A program made the translations under genes and the position numbers. From assembly GCF_011386835.1 (NCBI RefSeq), contig NC_088805.1, forward strand, positions 10,970,836 through 11,034,835: a DNA stretch of 64,000 nucleotides. The letters are read 5' to 3'. The notes beneath the pieces are model-generated. The model saw nothing but the letters and a program-made list of their open reading frames with translations, was not told the origin of the DNA and searched no databases. Within the stretch, counting starts at the first letter, position 1. Each line of letters opens with the position of its first letter. This stretch comes from Chrysemys picta bellii (Eukaryota; Chordata; Testudines; Emydidae). This document shows, piece by piece, positions 42,901 through 53,278 of this stretch.

Positions 42901-45900
42901 TGTGCGCACACACACACACACACACACAGTCTTGTCTGGCGAAAAAAAATTCCCTAGAACCTAACCCCACCTCATTTACATTAATTCTTATGGGGAAATT
43001 GGATTCGTTTAACATCATTTTGCTTAAAGTAACATTTTTCAGGAACACAACTGCAACTTTAAGCAAGGAGTTACTGTATTTATGAAACCAAAATTATTTA
43101 AAAAACAAAACCAAACAGTCCCTAACCCTTGCTGTCGAGGGTAACTTCGGAAACCCAAATGCACGGTCCAAATTTTCTGGTTTGCTCCCTGGGCTCAGCC
43201 ACCAACACAGCTAGGAAACAAGCAAGGGGGACAAGAGTATTCGGAGACTAACAGCCCAGCCAAACACCACCCATCCTGCCAGGCAGCTTTTACTAGTGCT
43301 CTGATCTTTAGTCTCCCAGCCTTTCCAATGACTGTAAGACAGTCGAGCCCCCAGGCTTACAGACTCCCGACCCCAAGTGCCTCTTCTGGAGAAGAGACAC
43401 AAAAGGCTGGAAAGCTGACGTCCTTAGGCTGCAGGAGGACGTTTCTCAGCCATCAAGAGTCCGCTTGTGTATACCTGTGCTTAGTGCCAGTAGCCACAAT
43501 GAGATTTTATTTGCTAAACATTGACAATGTCATGAACATATGGCTGCTGAACAGGTTATCCTGCAGCTTCTAAGTCACCTGTCTCTGGCTTGAATAATAG
43601 ACTTGGGGCTATCAAAGAGGGAATTCTTTTCTACCCTAACTGCACAGTTGAATAAACTGTCAATTTTCAACATACAGAAGGTTAATATGCTCTGGACTAG
43701 AGATGTTATCGTTTAATATATTATTGATGTGAGAACAAAAGGTGAACAGCCAAGTGACAAAATCTGCAGGTGATGCAAGATTAAGTTAGTCAAGACTAGA
43801 GAAGACTCTGAGGAACTTCATAAGATCCTAACAAAACTAGGTGATTGGGCCACATGATAGCCGATTAAATTCATTGCAACAAATGCAAAATAATGTAAAT
43901 TATTCCTTCCAAATGTAAAGTCCTCACACCCATTTCTGGTTTCTAAATTAACTGTAAACACTTAAGAGAAACAGGCAGCTCAATGAAAGCCTTTGCTCCA
44001 TACATAGAATCACAGAATATCAGGGTTGGAAGGGACCTCAAGAGGTCATTTAGTCCAACCCCCTGCTCAAACCAGGACCAATCCCCAGACAGATTTTTAC
44101 CCCAGTTCCCTAAATGGCCCCCTCAAGGATTGAACTCACAACCCTGGATTTAGCAGGCCAGTGCTCAAACCACTGAGCTATCCGTCCCCCCCATAGCAGC
44201 AGTCAAAAAAGCAAATGATGTTAGGGTGCACAAGGAATGAAAACACTGAAAATCTAATGTCATAAATCCATGGTACCCTCTCCCCCATTCTGGAATATTT
44301 TCTTGAGCTCTGGTTGCCCATCTAAAAACAAATACAGTGGGAACAGAGGGCATTCAGGTGACAAAAATGGTCAGAGGCCTGGAGAAGCTTTCATATGAAA
44401 ACAGATTGAAAAGATTGGGACTTTACTGGATTAGGGGGGGAAAAAAAGACTTAAGGGGGGATATGGTAGAAATACACAAAATAGTGAGTGTTATAAAGAG
44501 GGTAAGTCAGGCACTCCTACTTTACCCTCACTCATAATAGAAGAGAGATTCAATTCAAGTAAAATCCAAAATATTAAAAATCATATAATGGAATCTTTTA
44601 GTAATCTTGCTAAGATTGTGGCATAAATGATATCATGTGGCAATGAGTTCCACAGGTTAGCTATGCATGGTAAGAAAAAGTATTATACATCTGAAAGGAT
44701 GAGACCATCCAATGTTTGTGTGAGCATGTGTGATATCTATATAAAAATCTTATGTAAGGGATACAAACCCTCTCACTCCAGGTCATAAGGTAACCACTAA
44801 CTGAGGAAGCAACTTCCCTCATGGGCAGGTTATTCTCCCCCCCTCCCCCTTCAACCTTCCTCTCAACCAGCTGGTACTAGCCAGTGAAATAGCTGGATCA
44901 TTGGTCTGATCCAGTATGAAAATTCGCATGTTCCAGCAGATGTGTTGATGCAGCACGTCCCATCCTCCTGCCCCAAAAGGCTTAGACGTCAACCCCATTT
45001 TTACCTGAACCCAACTCTGGACATTTCTTGCCCTTTGAGATGAAATCTTTACTGCCCAAATCATCTGCCTGGAAGTCTCAAAAATCATCTCCCATCTTCC
45101 TGATTGGGAAAAATCAAGGGCAACAAAGGAGATATCCTCTAGAGCAGCAGAGGCTGGTCTTTGCCAGTAAATAGATGGGTTCCTCTTATTAAATTACAAC
45201 CCACCAAAATGGACTCTACATTTAGAAGAACTCAGCTCCTATCTGTTGCCAACAAAGCATTTCACTTCACCGTGAATCACACACTGTCACACTCCTCCCT
45301 ATCCCCCACAAAAGATATCCCCACCGTACAAATTGGTGTTGCTGGGCAACATAGGTGCAGTTAATCATTATATCAATGAAGTGTTTTTCCTGAATCAGAA
45401 CAAAAAAGTGGGCACTACACCAGCTGGGATTTCCCCTCATGATGTTGACAGAGATAGGCATTGCCTTGATCCAGTGCTTGGCATGGGGAGAAACACCCCT
45501 GAATGCTAGCTAAGCACTTGGGACGACACAGCAGCAGTTACATCAGAAAATCCTCCCTGCTTCCAAGAGACTTCTGGACATTATGAGACCTGCACTTGGC
45601 ATCAGCATATCCTATCTATTGCTCACCACTTCAGAAGATTAGCCTAGTCCCTTTGAATGCTACACTAGGGCAAACCCTGACAGATCTTAATTTACAAGTC
45701 TCTGCATTATCCACACCAGATATGAGACTTCATCACACCAATCACACCTGCAGCAGCACTTTGACAGCACTAATACGCCACCGAGAATTGACTGGTACAA
45801 GGAGTAACGGTTGCAGTGGGTGATCTGAGGAGAGGAGGCGGTCAGTAGAAATGGACGACAGACAAGTGAGTGGAGAACACAAGATCAGAAGTTATTACGG

Positions 45901-47317
45901 TTGGGCACCTTGAAGTCCGAGAGAGATGCCATCAGCTCATCCAGTTCTCTTGTGGCTGAAGAAGCAGATATGCGAGTCTGCTGCTGGCTGGAGGTGACCC
46001 GCTGTGGGCTGCTCACCTCACTCTGGTTCACAGTGATGGCAGGGCTGATAAAAAAACAAAACAAAACCACACACATTACATTTGAACATGGTGGTGGTGA
46101 AAAATCCCAGGCGGACAGCCTCAGCTCTTGGGATTCTGTTTATTCCCAGGACAGGTACAGCAAGGAAAACAGCACAGCCAGATTCCCCACACTTGGACCC
46201 CAAATATGCCTCAACAGGCCTTCCAGGAAATCTGCTTTTGTGGCACTTCCAACCCTTTGCTCTTGCTAGGAGACTGCCAAAGATGCCAATTAGTGCAGTT
46301 GTGGTAGTTTGTGATACGAACAACCATCCATTAGGCACTAGACTGAGACCCACCCAGTTTATTTGGTCAGATGGTGACAATTTTCAGTCAGCATAACTGG
46401 GTTCAAAACAGAATGAGATAAGTTCATGGAGGACAGGTCCATCTGGATTTGAACATGTATCCGCAAATGGTAAAGTGACCCATTATACGCTTCTCTGTTT
46501 TTCCAACGTTAGCAGCTTCTGACTCAATGGCAGTTGCAGTAAATCTGAGCCCAAAAAAGAAGCAGACATGGCCACAATCTTCAACTTCCTCCTTGACCTT
46601 CCCCAGTTTGGAGAGAGCAAATCCCCTCATTACCAAGGAAACAGGAGGCCATCTGCCCAGCCAGTACTGCACTCTCCTAACTGCGGTCATTAAACTGTGT
46701 GGAGTCACTAACCCCTCTCTGCCCCAACGCCCCCGGCACCCAAGGGAACAGTAGCTGGGTCAGTACTCACACTGGACTTGGCACAGAGCTCTCCAGTTCA
46801 TCCAAAAGGCTCTCCACACTGGGACGCACATCCTCAATCCCACGCCCTCCGTTCCGCTTTGGCTTCTCTTTTGTAGGGGGTGCTGCCTTCACCCCCAAAG
46901 AGCTAGTGCTCTCTGGGACAACATAGTGAGGTCCAGTCCCACTGGGCAGGGAGGGGCTCCTGCTGGCTTCATCTTACAGGAAAAGAAACAGAGTCAATAG
47001 ACCCTCACTTACAGTGGAAAGAGAGGCAGGTACAATATGGGGAGGGCAAAAAGGAGGCTGAACTGGGCAGGGGAGAAAAAAAAAAAAAAGAGTTACAGGG
47101 AGATTTATACATGGAGGGAGGTGTGAGATCCAGGCATCAACATACCTAGCACTGACACATGGGTCATCACTTCCTACCTGTTGGGAAGCCACTAGGGGGA
47201 TTGTGCTGAACAGCGTTCAGTTCTAGGAGTAGTCGGTCCAGTTCTGACAGGTTGCTGCCCAATGAAGAGCTCATCATGGTGGGAGATGGTTCTGCAGACT
47301 TCTGCTTGTTGGGAAAA
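36641..47317 (-). CDS. PXN: Paxillin, C-terminal eight coding exons (5' exons outside window)
   Basis: A focal-adhesion scaffold: LD motifs bind FAK, vinculin, parvin and GIT proteins, and LIM domains target it to adhesions. Exons on the minus strand, all with GT-AG introns: 47,178-47,317 (LD2); 46,771-46,972 (LD3); 45,909-46,044 (LD4); 41,596-41,766 (LD5, start of LIM1); 41,087-41,260 (LIM1-LIM2); 39,627-39,707 (LIM2); 38,778-38,926 (LIM2 end, LIM3); 36,641-36,907 (LIM3 end, LIM4, stop). They sum to 1,320 bp, 439 residues plus stop, equal to the human protein after its first ~118 residues. Split codons join in phase at every junction checked. LD1 and the Pro-rich N terminus are not found in the window. 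Most zinc ligands are visible. The protein should be functional. The donor after the 39,627 exon (GTTACT) is weak. Confidence 0.95.
38778..38926 (-). CDS. PXN: PXN exon: end of LIM2, start of LIM3
   Basis: '[19 protein letters not shown]' then CGGC and HPECFVCR. Donor GTAAGA, acceptor GGCAG. Confidence 0.95.
39206..39536. mobile_element. hAT-like nonautonomous element in PXN intron
   Basis: Begins CAGTAGTCCCCACAC and ends GTTTGGGGACCACTG. Flanked by CTCTAGGA and CTCTATGG (6 of 8 match). GC-rich body, no gene. Confidence 0.75.
39627..39707 (-). CDS. PXN: PXN exon: LIM2 middle
   Basis: 81 bp encoding '[20 protein letters not shown]' and seven more residues. Acceptor AACAG, donor GTTACT (non-consensus after GT). 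Confidence 0.93.
39930..40745 (+). mobile_element. Probable solo LTR in PXN intron
   Basis: Has a TATA-like 'gctataaaagtgagg' (about 40,452), tandem AATAAA signals (about 40,657 and 40,676) and ends near 'tacaaca', all in LTR order on the plus strand. The ends and target duplication are not settled. A 13-nt C run is at about 40,130. Confidence 0.4.
41087..41260 (-). CDS. PXN: PXN exon: LIM1 and start of LIM2
   Basis: '[20 protein letters not shown]' through '[10 protein letters not shown]'. Acceptor CTATAG, donor GTGAGT. Confidence 0.95.
41596..41766 (-). CDS. PXN: PXN exon: LD5 and start of LIM1
   Basis: '[13 protein letters not shown]', LD5 '[17 protein letters not shown]', then the first LIM1 pair CGAC. 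Donor GTGAGT. Confidence 0.95.
41836..41893 (-). mobile_element. CR1 3'-end fragment
   Basis: 'catactgggtcagaccaaag' and 'gtccatctagtccagtatcc' are the reverse complement of a common reptile CR1 3' end. Confidence 0.7.
41925..42410 (+). mobile_element. CR1 LINE 3' region
   Basis: 'cctgtggaacttgttgcc', 'taacttcatggaagataggt' and the terminal 'ctaacccagtatggccattc' mark a 5'-truncated CR1. Confidence 0.8.
42470..43079. mobile_element. Tigger-like nonautonomous remnant with GC-rich insert
   Basis: The right end 'gcaaggagttactgta' with upstream 'cctaaccccacctcatttac' resembles Tigger termini. The GC-rich part 42,480-42,880 has no coding motif. Includes a (GT)n/(AC)n tract at about 42,891-42,929. 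Confidence 0.5.
43690..44940 (+). mobile_element. CR1 LINE fragments, split by a second CR1
   Basis: 43,700-43,960 shows decayed CR1 RT ('gatcctaacaaaactaggtg'). 44,330-44,930 shows the next CR1 part ('ggagaagctttcatatgaaa', 'ctggatcattggtctgatcc'). The piece at 44,005-44,195 is a separate, oppositely oriented CR1. Confidence 0.7.
44005..44195 (-). mobile_element. CR1 3' end, minus orientation
   Basis: 'atcagggttggaagggacct' and 'cagaccacagagctatc'-type sequence at the right are the reverse complement of a CR1 3' end. Confidence 0.85.
44941..45908 (-). other. PXN intron sequence, unassigned
   Basis: No gene, RNA or repeat recognised. Confidence 0.4.
45909..46044 (-). CDS. PXN: PXN exon: LD4
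   Basis: '[20 protein letters not shown]' region followed by LD4 '[14 protein letters not shown]'. Acceptor TATCAG, donor GTGCCC. Confidence 0.95.
46771..46972 (-). CDS. PXN: PXN exon: LD3
   Basis: Contains '[20 protein letters not shown]' and LD3 '[10 protein letters not shown]'. Acceptor GTAAG, donor GTGAGT. Codons split across both junctions join in phase. Confidence 0.95.
47178..47317 (-). CDS. PXN: PXN exon: LD2 (first PXN exon visible)
   Basis: Starts [12 protein letters not shown], then LD2 '[12 protein letters not shown]'. Acceptor ACCCAG, donor GTAGGA. In human this follows coding exons 1-3, not seen here. Confidence 0.95.
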
Positions 47318-47809
47318 CTGGGTTGAGAGGGAAAAGAGGAGTGTAAAACTGGAGTCACCCCCCTTTGGGGTGAAAGATAAAGCATGGTGGGGTCTGGGGA
47401 AAGCTTTGTAACAAGAGCCCCACAGGCACCTTGTCAGGAACCCAAGACATTTAACGTACACACTAAAAATACAATCAATAAATGCACTCAGCACAGTATC
47501 AGCTGGTGCTCATTGTTGGCGCACATTAGCAACAAAGCAGCTGATCAGCTGTGTCCTCCCTCTGCAATAGCAGCAATGAACAAAGATTTCTATGGCTGCA
47601 CATAGCACAGGGTTAACAAACTGCAGATCAGGGATATGCAGAAGAGAAGCAGAACCATTAGCCAGCATAGAAGAAAGTCATTTGTTTCCACTGACATCAC
47701 AAAAGCAAGAAAGAAATTCCCTCCTTGAGGAAGAGGTGAAGCATGGCTGGTTTAGAGGAAGAGAAGGCAACTGAAGTACATTCCCCACCCAGCATTCTGC
47801 TGTCTAGCC

Positions 47810-48605
47810 CAGGGATGGGCAAACTTTTTGGGCCGAGGGCCACATCTGGGTGGGGTTAGGGTGCAGGAGGGAGTGCCGTGTGTGGGAGGGGGTGCGGTGT
47901 GCAGGAAGCGGCTCAGGGCAAGATATTGGGGCAGAGGAAGGGTGCAGGGTGTATGAGGGGGCTCTGGGAAGGGGGTTGGGGTGTATGAGGGGGCTCTGGG
48001 AAGGGGGTTGGGATGCCGGAGGGGTGCGGAGTGCAAAGGGGGCTCAGGGCAGAGGTGCAGGAGGGATGTGGACTGCGGGAGAGGGCTCAAGGCAGGGGTT
48101 GGAGTGCAGGTGGGGTGCAAGGTGCAGACAGGGAGCTTAGGGCAGGGAGTTGGGGGGCGGGGTGCAGGTGAGGTTTGGGCTCTGGCCCAGTGCCGCTTAC
48201 CTAAAGCAGCTCCAGGGTGGCAGCGGTGCACACTGGGGCCACGTCAGGCTCCCTCCCTGCCTGTCCTGTCCCCGGCCCCATGCTGCTCCAGGAAGTGCTG
48301 CAGGGAGCGGGGGCGGAGGGCTTCGCATGTGCTGCCCTTGCCACCCCTCCAGGTACCTCCTCTGAAGCTCCCATTGGCCGCAGTTCCCCATTCCCGGCCA
48401 ATGGGAGCTGTGGGGGGTGCTGCCTGGAGGCAAGGGCAATGCACAGAGCCCTCTGCCCCCCAGTCCGGGGGCCGCAGGGAAGTGGTGCCAGCCGCTTCTG
48501 AGAACAGCGCGGGGCCTGCAGCGCCACCGGAGGCAGTCCTGCAGGCTGGATCCAAAGCCCTGAGGGGCCGGATCCAGCCTGCAGGCCGTAGTTTGTCCAC
48601 CCCTG
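47810..48605. mobile_element. hAT nonautonomous element with internal minisatellite
   Basis: 796 bp beginning CAGGGATGGGCAAAC and ending GTTTGTCCACCCCTG, with a perfect 8-bp target duplication GTCTAGCC (47,802-47,809; 48,606-48,613). No transposase. Confidence 0.92.
47865..48170. repeat. Minisatellite inside the hAT element
   Basis: Imperfect ~36-40 bp units built on 'gggctctgggaagggggttg' and variants, about eight repeats. Confidence 0.8.
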
Positions 48606-48889
48606 GTCTAGCCTCCTTAACTACTAAGTGATAAAACAGCATACAGCAGGGTACATGGTGACAGAAACCCACCAGCAAGGCATAAGGTCTCTCTTTAAGC
48701 CCCAATAAACTGCTACACAATCCTTCACCTTCTAGGGTGCTACTCCACTTAAACAATTTTTAATGACCATCATAACACCACATTAAATATGGACATTTAA
48801 TGTTATTTTAATATAGAACTGTGTGTGATGTTTGTTTTAGATACTACTTATCCCTTAGGGATATTCTGCACCCCCCACTCCCCATTTTC

Positions 48890-49125
48890 ATACCAATACT
48901 TAGCACTTGAAGTGCTTTGCATCTTCAGAGTGCTGTAGACATGAATCTTTGCAACCACTCTGGGAGGGAAATAAGTTTACCACAGTTTATCAGATAGGAA
49001 AAATTGAGGCACAGAGAGAAGTGATTTCTTTAATGTCACAAAACAAATTAGTTTTCAATCTGGATTAGAAATCAACACTTCCTGGCTGCCAGTCCTGTGA
49101 CCGACAATCACACCCACTATCTATC
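48890..49125 (-). mobile_element. MIR-like SINE
   Basis: Reverse complement of MIR core style: 'aattgaggcacagagagaag', 'tcctggctgccagtcctgtg'. Old and diverged. Confidence 0.55.
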
Positions 49126-49960
49126 TCCCTGCCATATCAGAATGGTATTGTTACAGGCTTTAGGACTCCACAAAGCCTACAGTACAAATGACAACCCTGG
49201 AGTTCCAGAATATGACCAGTGGCTACCCCCATCTTGAATCTGAAGGTGAAGTCCACCGATGTAGTAGTCCCAGTATGCAATGTGTCAGCTTGATCCACGC
49301 AGCCAGGCTGCACCTCTTGCTGGGACCCGCCAGCCATGCCCCGAGATTAACAAACAAGGGAAGCTGCAAACTGCTCCATTTTGTGCCATTTGCATGCAGT
49401 CCTCATGCCCCTGGCAACTGCCATTACTGCTTGAGTTGGGAAAGGTTTGGGCATCCATGTTTGGGTGTGTCTACACTGCAATGTAGACCAGGATGAGTAG
49501 AACTCAGGTTAACAGATCCTGGGTTTGTTCATCTAGGGCTTCAGCTCTTGTAACCTCAGGTTAGGAATGGCTGAACCCTGGGTGCCAACCTGGGGCTCCA
49601 CTGTCTACACTGCATTACACAGGACTGAGTCCAGCCACCCAAATCCCAGACTTCCTAGCGCCCTCCCAAAATGTGGCCCTTTGTTCATGATGCACTGTGG
49701 GAAAACTGGACTATCCACCAAAAATATCAGCCATAGGATTGTGGGATACTTTTGGCAGACTGCCAGAGCATGAGTCCAGTGGGGCTGCATCAACACAGCA
49801 AACCAACAGGGCTTGAACCCTGGGTCCCAGCTTGACTCAGGTTTGGACCTTTCAGCCCTGTAGGGCCCTGGGACCTTGGGTTAGTGCAATCTGTGTGTAG
49901 ATGGAAGGGGATTACAGCTGAGCCCGAGTCTGAACCCTGGGTTTACATTGCTTACCCTTA
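49126..49960. other. Intergenic/intronic spacer with MITE-like pieces
   Basis: A 'gtgtgtctacactgcaatgt' segment at about 49,465 resembles the MITE that follows. No gene. Confidence 0.4.
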
Positions 49961-50185
49961 GGGTATGTCTACACTGCACTAAAACACCCGCGGCTGGACC
50001 ATGTCAGCAGATTTGGGCTCGCTTGGCTATCAAGCCTGAGCCTGAACATCTGCACTGCAGTTTAAGCCTGGGCTCTGGGGTCCTGGCCCAAGCGTCTACC
50101 CTGCAATTTTATAGCCCAAGGCCCACAAACCCCGGTCAGCTGACAGGGGACAGCTCAGGTGGTTTAGTGCAGCGTAGATGTACCT
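49961..50185. mobile_element. MITE with GGGTATGTCTACACTGC ends
   Basis: Left end GGGTATGTCTACACTGCAC, right end GTGCAGCGTAGATGTACC, inverted. TTA on each side (49,958-49,960; 50,186-50,188) may be the target duplication. Confidence 0.65.
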
Positions 50186-50957
50186 TTAATGGCTTTAACC
50201 AGAATGAGGACTGTCAGGCTGCTGCTGAACTAATTCAAGAACCAGCTTTCATTGTGATCAGCAGAAAGAACGGACGTGGTTAGAACTGGTCATGGATCAG
50301 GAAAAAGTCACAGCTGCAGCAACTTAAAAGGGACTGTGCAGTTTGGGGAGGCGGCTGGAAGCAGCTCTCGGGCTCCTAGAGCTGCAGGGGGAGTTCTATT
50401 AACTTGAGAAAGAAAGTAACAGCAGCAGAAATCGGAACACTGAAAAAGCCGTCTCCCTGTTCTTGCTACTTTTCCACAGTCGGCTAATATGAGAGTGCGG
50501 GCGGTATTTGTGGCCGTAAATAGTTCTGACTACTACTTCTATCTCGCCTCTAACAAACTGCATCTAGGACGCTTAACATGGGATACAGGACACTATCCTT
50601 TGCATTTTTATGGAGCTGTTTTCTGATTCTCTGGTGCCCTATTCACTGGATCATGTTGCCTCCTACCCTGCCTATGGAGGGATTAAACCAGCTTTCCCAT
50701 CTCAAAGTCATTTCCACAAGGCTACATTAACAATGACCTCCATGGAAAAGGAGTTCTCAGAACTCCTGAGAGCCCTGAGCAGTAAAAACCGAAACAGGAT
50801 GGGGTGGGGTCAGTATCTGTCTCCCTTCTAAAAAAAAAAAAAAAAAAAAAAAACACACATCCACAGAGAATGTTCAGTGTTACACTCTCTCCTTCCTTCA
50901 GATCAGGCCCCAAGACCCCCCTAGTAGACGCACTATAACAGTGTCCTCCTCCCTTAC

Positions 50958-51316
<359 letters not shown>

Positions 51317-51360
51317 CTACAGAAAGAACAAATGAGTTTTACAAAGCAACCGTCTCTTGT

Positions 51361-52077
51361 TTACGGTCCAGCACGCTCAGTCATATAATGTTTTTCTTCA
51401 TTTTAAGTGTTCGTGGGTTTTCTTCTTTTGATCTGTATAGGTACAATTGTGTACTTTAGTGCACACGCTGCTTCACATGACTGAGTTTGCAGGTGATCGT
51501 CTTATGGACTTGGGTCGAGCGGATCTTGTTTTGGCTTCCCTCCATCAGTTTCGGGAAACTTCACAGTAAATATCACCGAGTGCTGACGAAAGGATAGAGG
51601 GTTTTGAGAGAAGCGAAGGAAGATCTATCGATCTATCAATCAATCGAAATATTCTGAGAACTTGGTGAGCAACTGATTTCAAACTATGCGCATCTATGAT
51701 TTGTAGGCTATTAAAGCCTAGAATAGTTATTTTTTCTTGAATATAGGCTAGAATTGTGTGTGGAGTTCTTGCTTTGAATTATTACATTGGAGTCATTTGG
51801 GGGAGTGATTGTCACTTAAGCGTTTCCTAGTTGTCCAAGTCTCCTTGATGGCATTTGGTCCCTGTCTGGGAGTCCTCGTGGCGATGTAGAAAGCTGTGGC
51901 GGAGGTACGGCTGTCTCATTTTGCAGCATATTACAGCTTCCTGGCTCTCTGAGCTAAGGTCAAGCGTAGGTAGTCTCTTGGTGTATCCAAGGCCATGATC
52001 AAGTGTCTTGATGTTTCTGGTCTTTTGGCCTTGAGACGAAAACCTTGTCTTTGCTTCTGGGACCTTGAAGTGAAAAA
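51361..52077. other. Unassigned sequence before the Utopia array
   Basis: About 700 bp that I cannot assign. It has a short (ATCT)-like stretch near 51,633 and no clear ORF, RNA or repeat ends. Confidence 0.4.
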
Positions 52078-52120
52078 ACTTTTCTGCCTTTTGGCTAAGA
52101 GACCAGTAGACTTTCTCTGT
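52078..52120 (+). pseudogene. U2 snRNA 5'-end remnant
   Basis: 'cttttctgccttttggctaaga' matches the first part of U2 snRNA (CTTCTCGGCCTTTTGGCTAAGA) with two mismatches in 22; similarity fades by about 52,120. It is followed at once by a Utopia tail, the order expected if an element had inserted into a U2 gene. Confidence 0.7.
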
Positions 52121-52139
52121 TGGAGCCTATCCTCTGAGC

Positions 52140-53188
52140 CCACCGAACTGAACCAAACTCCATCATGCGAGGGTCACCCATGCCCATTACCTGGCCCGCT
52201 TAATTATATACCCACAACTGCCTGTACTTTTTGTATGAGTGATGTACCCTCACTACTTGCTGACTGTATCTTGATCTCACCCACCGTAACCCCCCAATCG
52301 GGGACATTGCAGACTGTATATGTTATGTGCTGTCCAATACCAAAATACTAGCATCCCCCTATACTCTGTATGTTACCCCCTGTCATAACTATAAAGGGAA
52401 GGGTAACAGCTCTCCTGTGTACAGTACTATAAAATCCCTCCTGGCCAGAGAGACTCCAAAATCCTTTTACCTGTAAAGGGTTAAGAAGCTCAGGTAACCT
52501 GGCTGGCATCTGACCCAAAGGACCAATAAGGGGACAAGATACTTTCAAATCTTGGGGGGAGGGAAGGCTTTTGTTTGTGCTCTTTGTTTTGGGAAGTTAT
52601 TCGCTCTTGGGACTAAGAGGGACCAGACATCAATCCAGGCTCTCCAAATCTTTCTGAACAAGTCTCTCCTATTTCAAACTTGTAAGTAAACATCCAGGCA
52701 AGGCGTGTTAGTTTCTCTTTGTTTTCTCAACTTGTAAAGGTATCTTTTGCTAGAGTGTTTCTCTGTTTGCTGTACTTTGAACCTAAGGCTAGAAGGGGGT
52801 CCTCTGAGGTCTTTAAGTCTGATTACCCTGTAAAGTTATTTTCCATCCTGATTTTACAGAGATGATTTTTACCTTTTTCTTTAATTAAAAGCCTGCTTTA
52901 AGAACCTGATTGATTTTTCCTTGTTTGGATCTGTATTCACCAGGGAATTGGTGAAGCGACTCTCAAGGCTACCCAGGGAAGGGAATTAGCCTTGGGATGG
53001 TGGCAGCGAACCAGATCTAAGCTGGTAGTTAAGCTTAGAAGTTTTCATGCAGGCCCCCACATTTGTACCCTAAAGTTCAAAAGTGGGGAAGCAGCCTTAA
53101 CACCCCCAATGACCAATAACTGACGTTCCAAACTCTCTGTATCATACTCTCTGTATCATCTGTTTTTAAACATTTTCTAATAAAATTT
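52140..53188 (+). mobile_element. 5'-truncated Utopia-like element tail (split by a solo LTR)
   Basis: 52,165-52,380 and 53,103-53,188 match the 3' UTR of the copy ending at 59,472: 'gagggtcacccatgcccatta', 'tatcttgatctcaccca', 'ccatactctgtat...ccccaatgac'. Only the 3' end remains, as expected of incomplete target-primed reverse transcription. U2-like sequence follows at 53,189. Confidence 0.8.
52381..53102 (+). mobile_element. Solo LTR inside the Utopia tail
   Basis: 722 bp starting TGTCATAACTATAAAGG and ending CCTTAACA, with CCCCC on both sides (52,376-52,380; 53,103-53,107), a 5-bp target duplication. The Utopia 3' UTR is continuous across it once removed. Family not named; orientation is tentative. 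Confidence 0.8.
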
Positions 53189-53210
53189 TATCTGTTCTTA
53201 TCAGTTTAAT
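53189..53210 (+). pseudogene. U2 snRNA-like target sequence (nt ~38-59)
   Basis: TATCTGTTCTTATCAGTTTA plus AT, a perfect match to U2 as I recall it, at the junction between the upstream tail and the next element's 5' end. Confidence 0.85.
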
Positions 53211-53278
53211 CATCTTTTTTATGATAAGCTGCTACACCACTGTATCTGCTACTCCACAAGAGCTAATGGTGCCCCGAG

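Noticed and set aside
47752..48231. 160-residue Pro-rich minus frame and its plus-strand partners
   Set aside because: Lies wholly in the hAT minisatellite; low-complexity translation.
51945..52060. Further U2-like stretches ('gctaaggtcaagcgtaggtag', 'gatcaagtgtcttgat')
   Set aside because: Short and gapped; similarity could be chance. Only the 52,078 match was kept.
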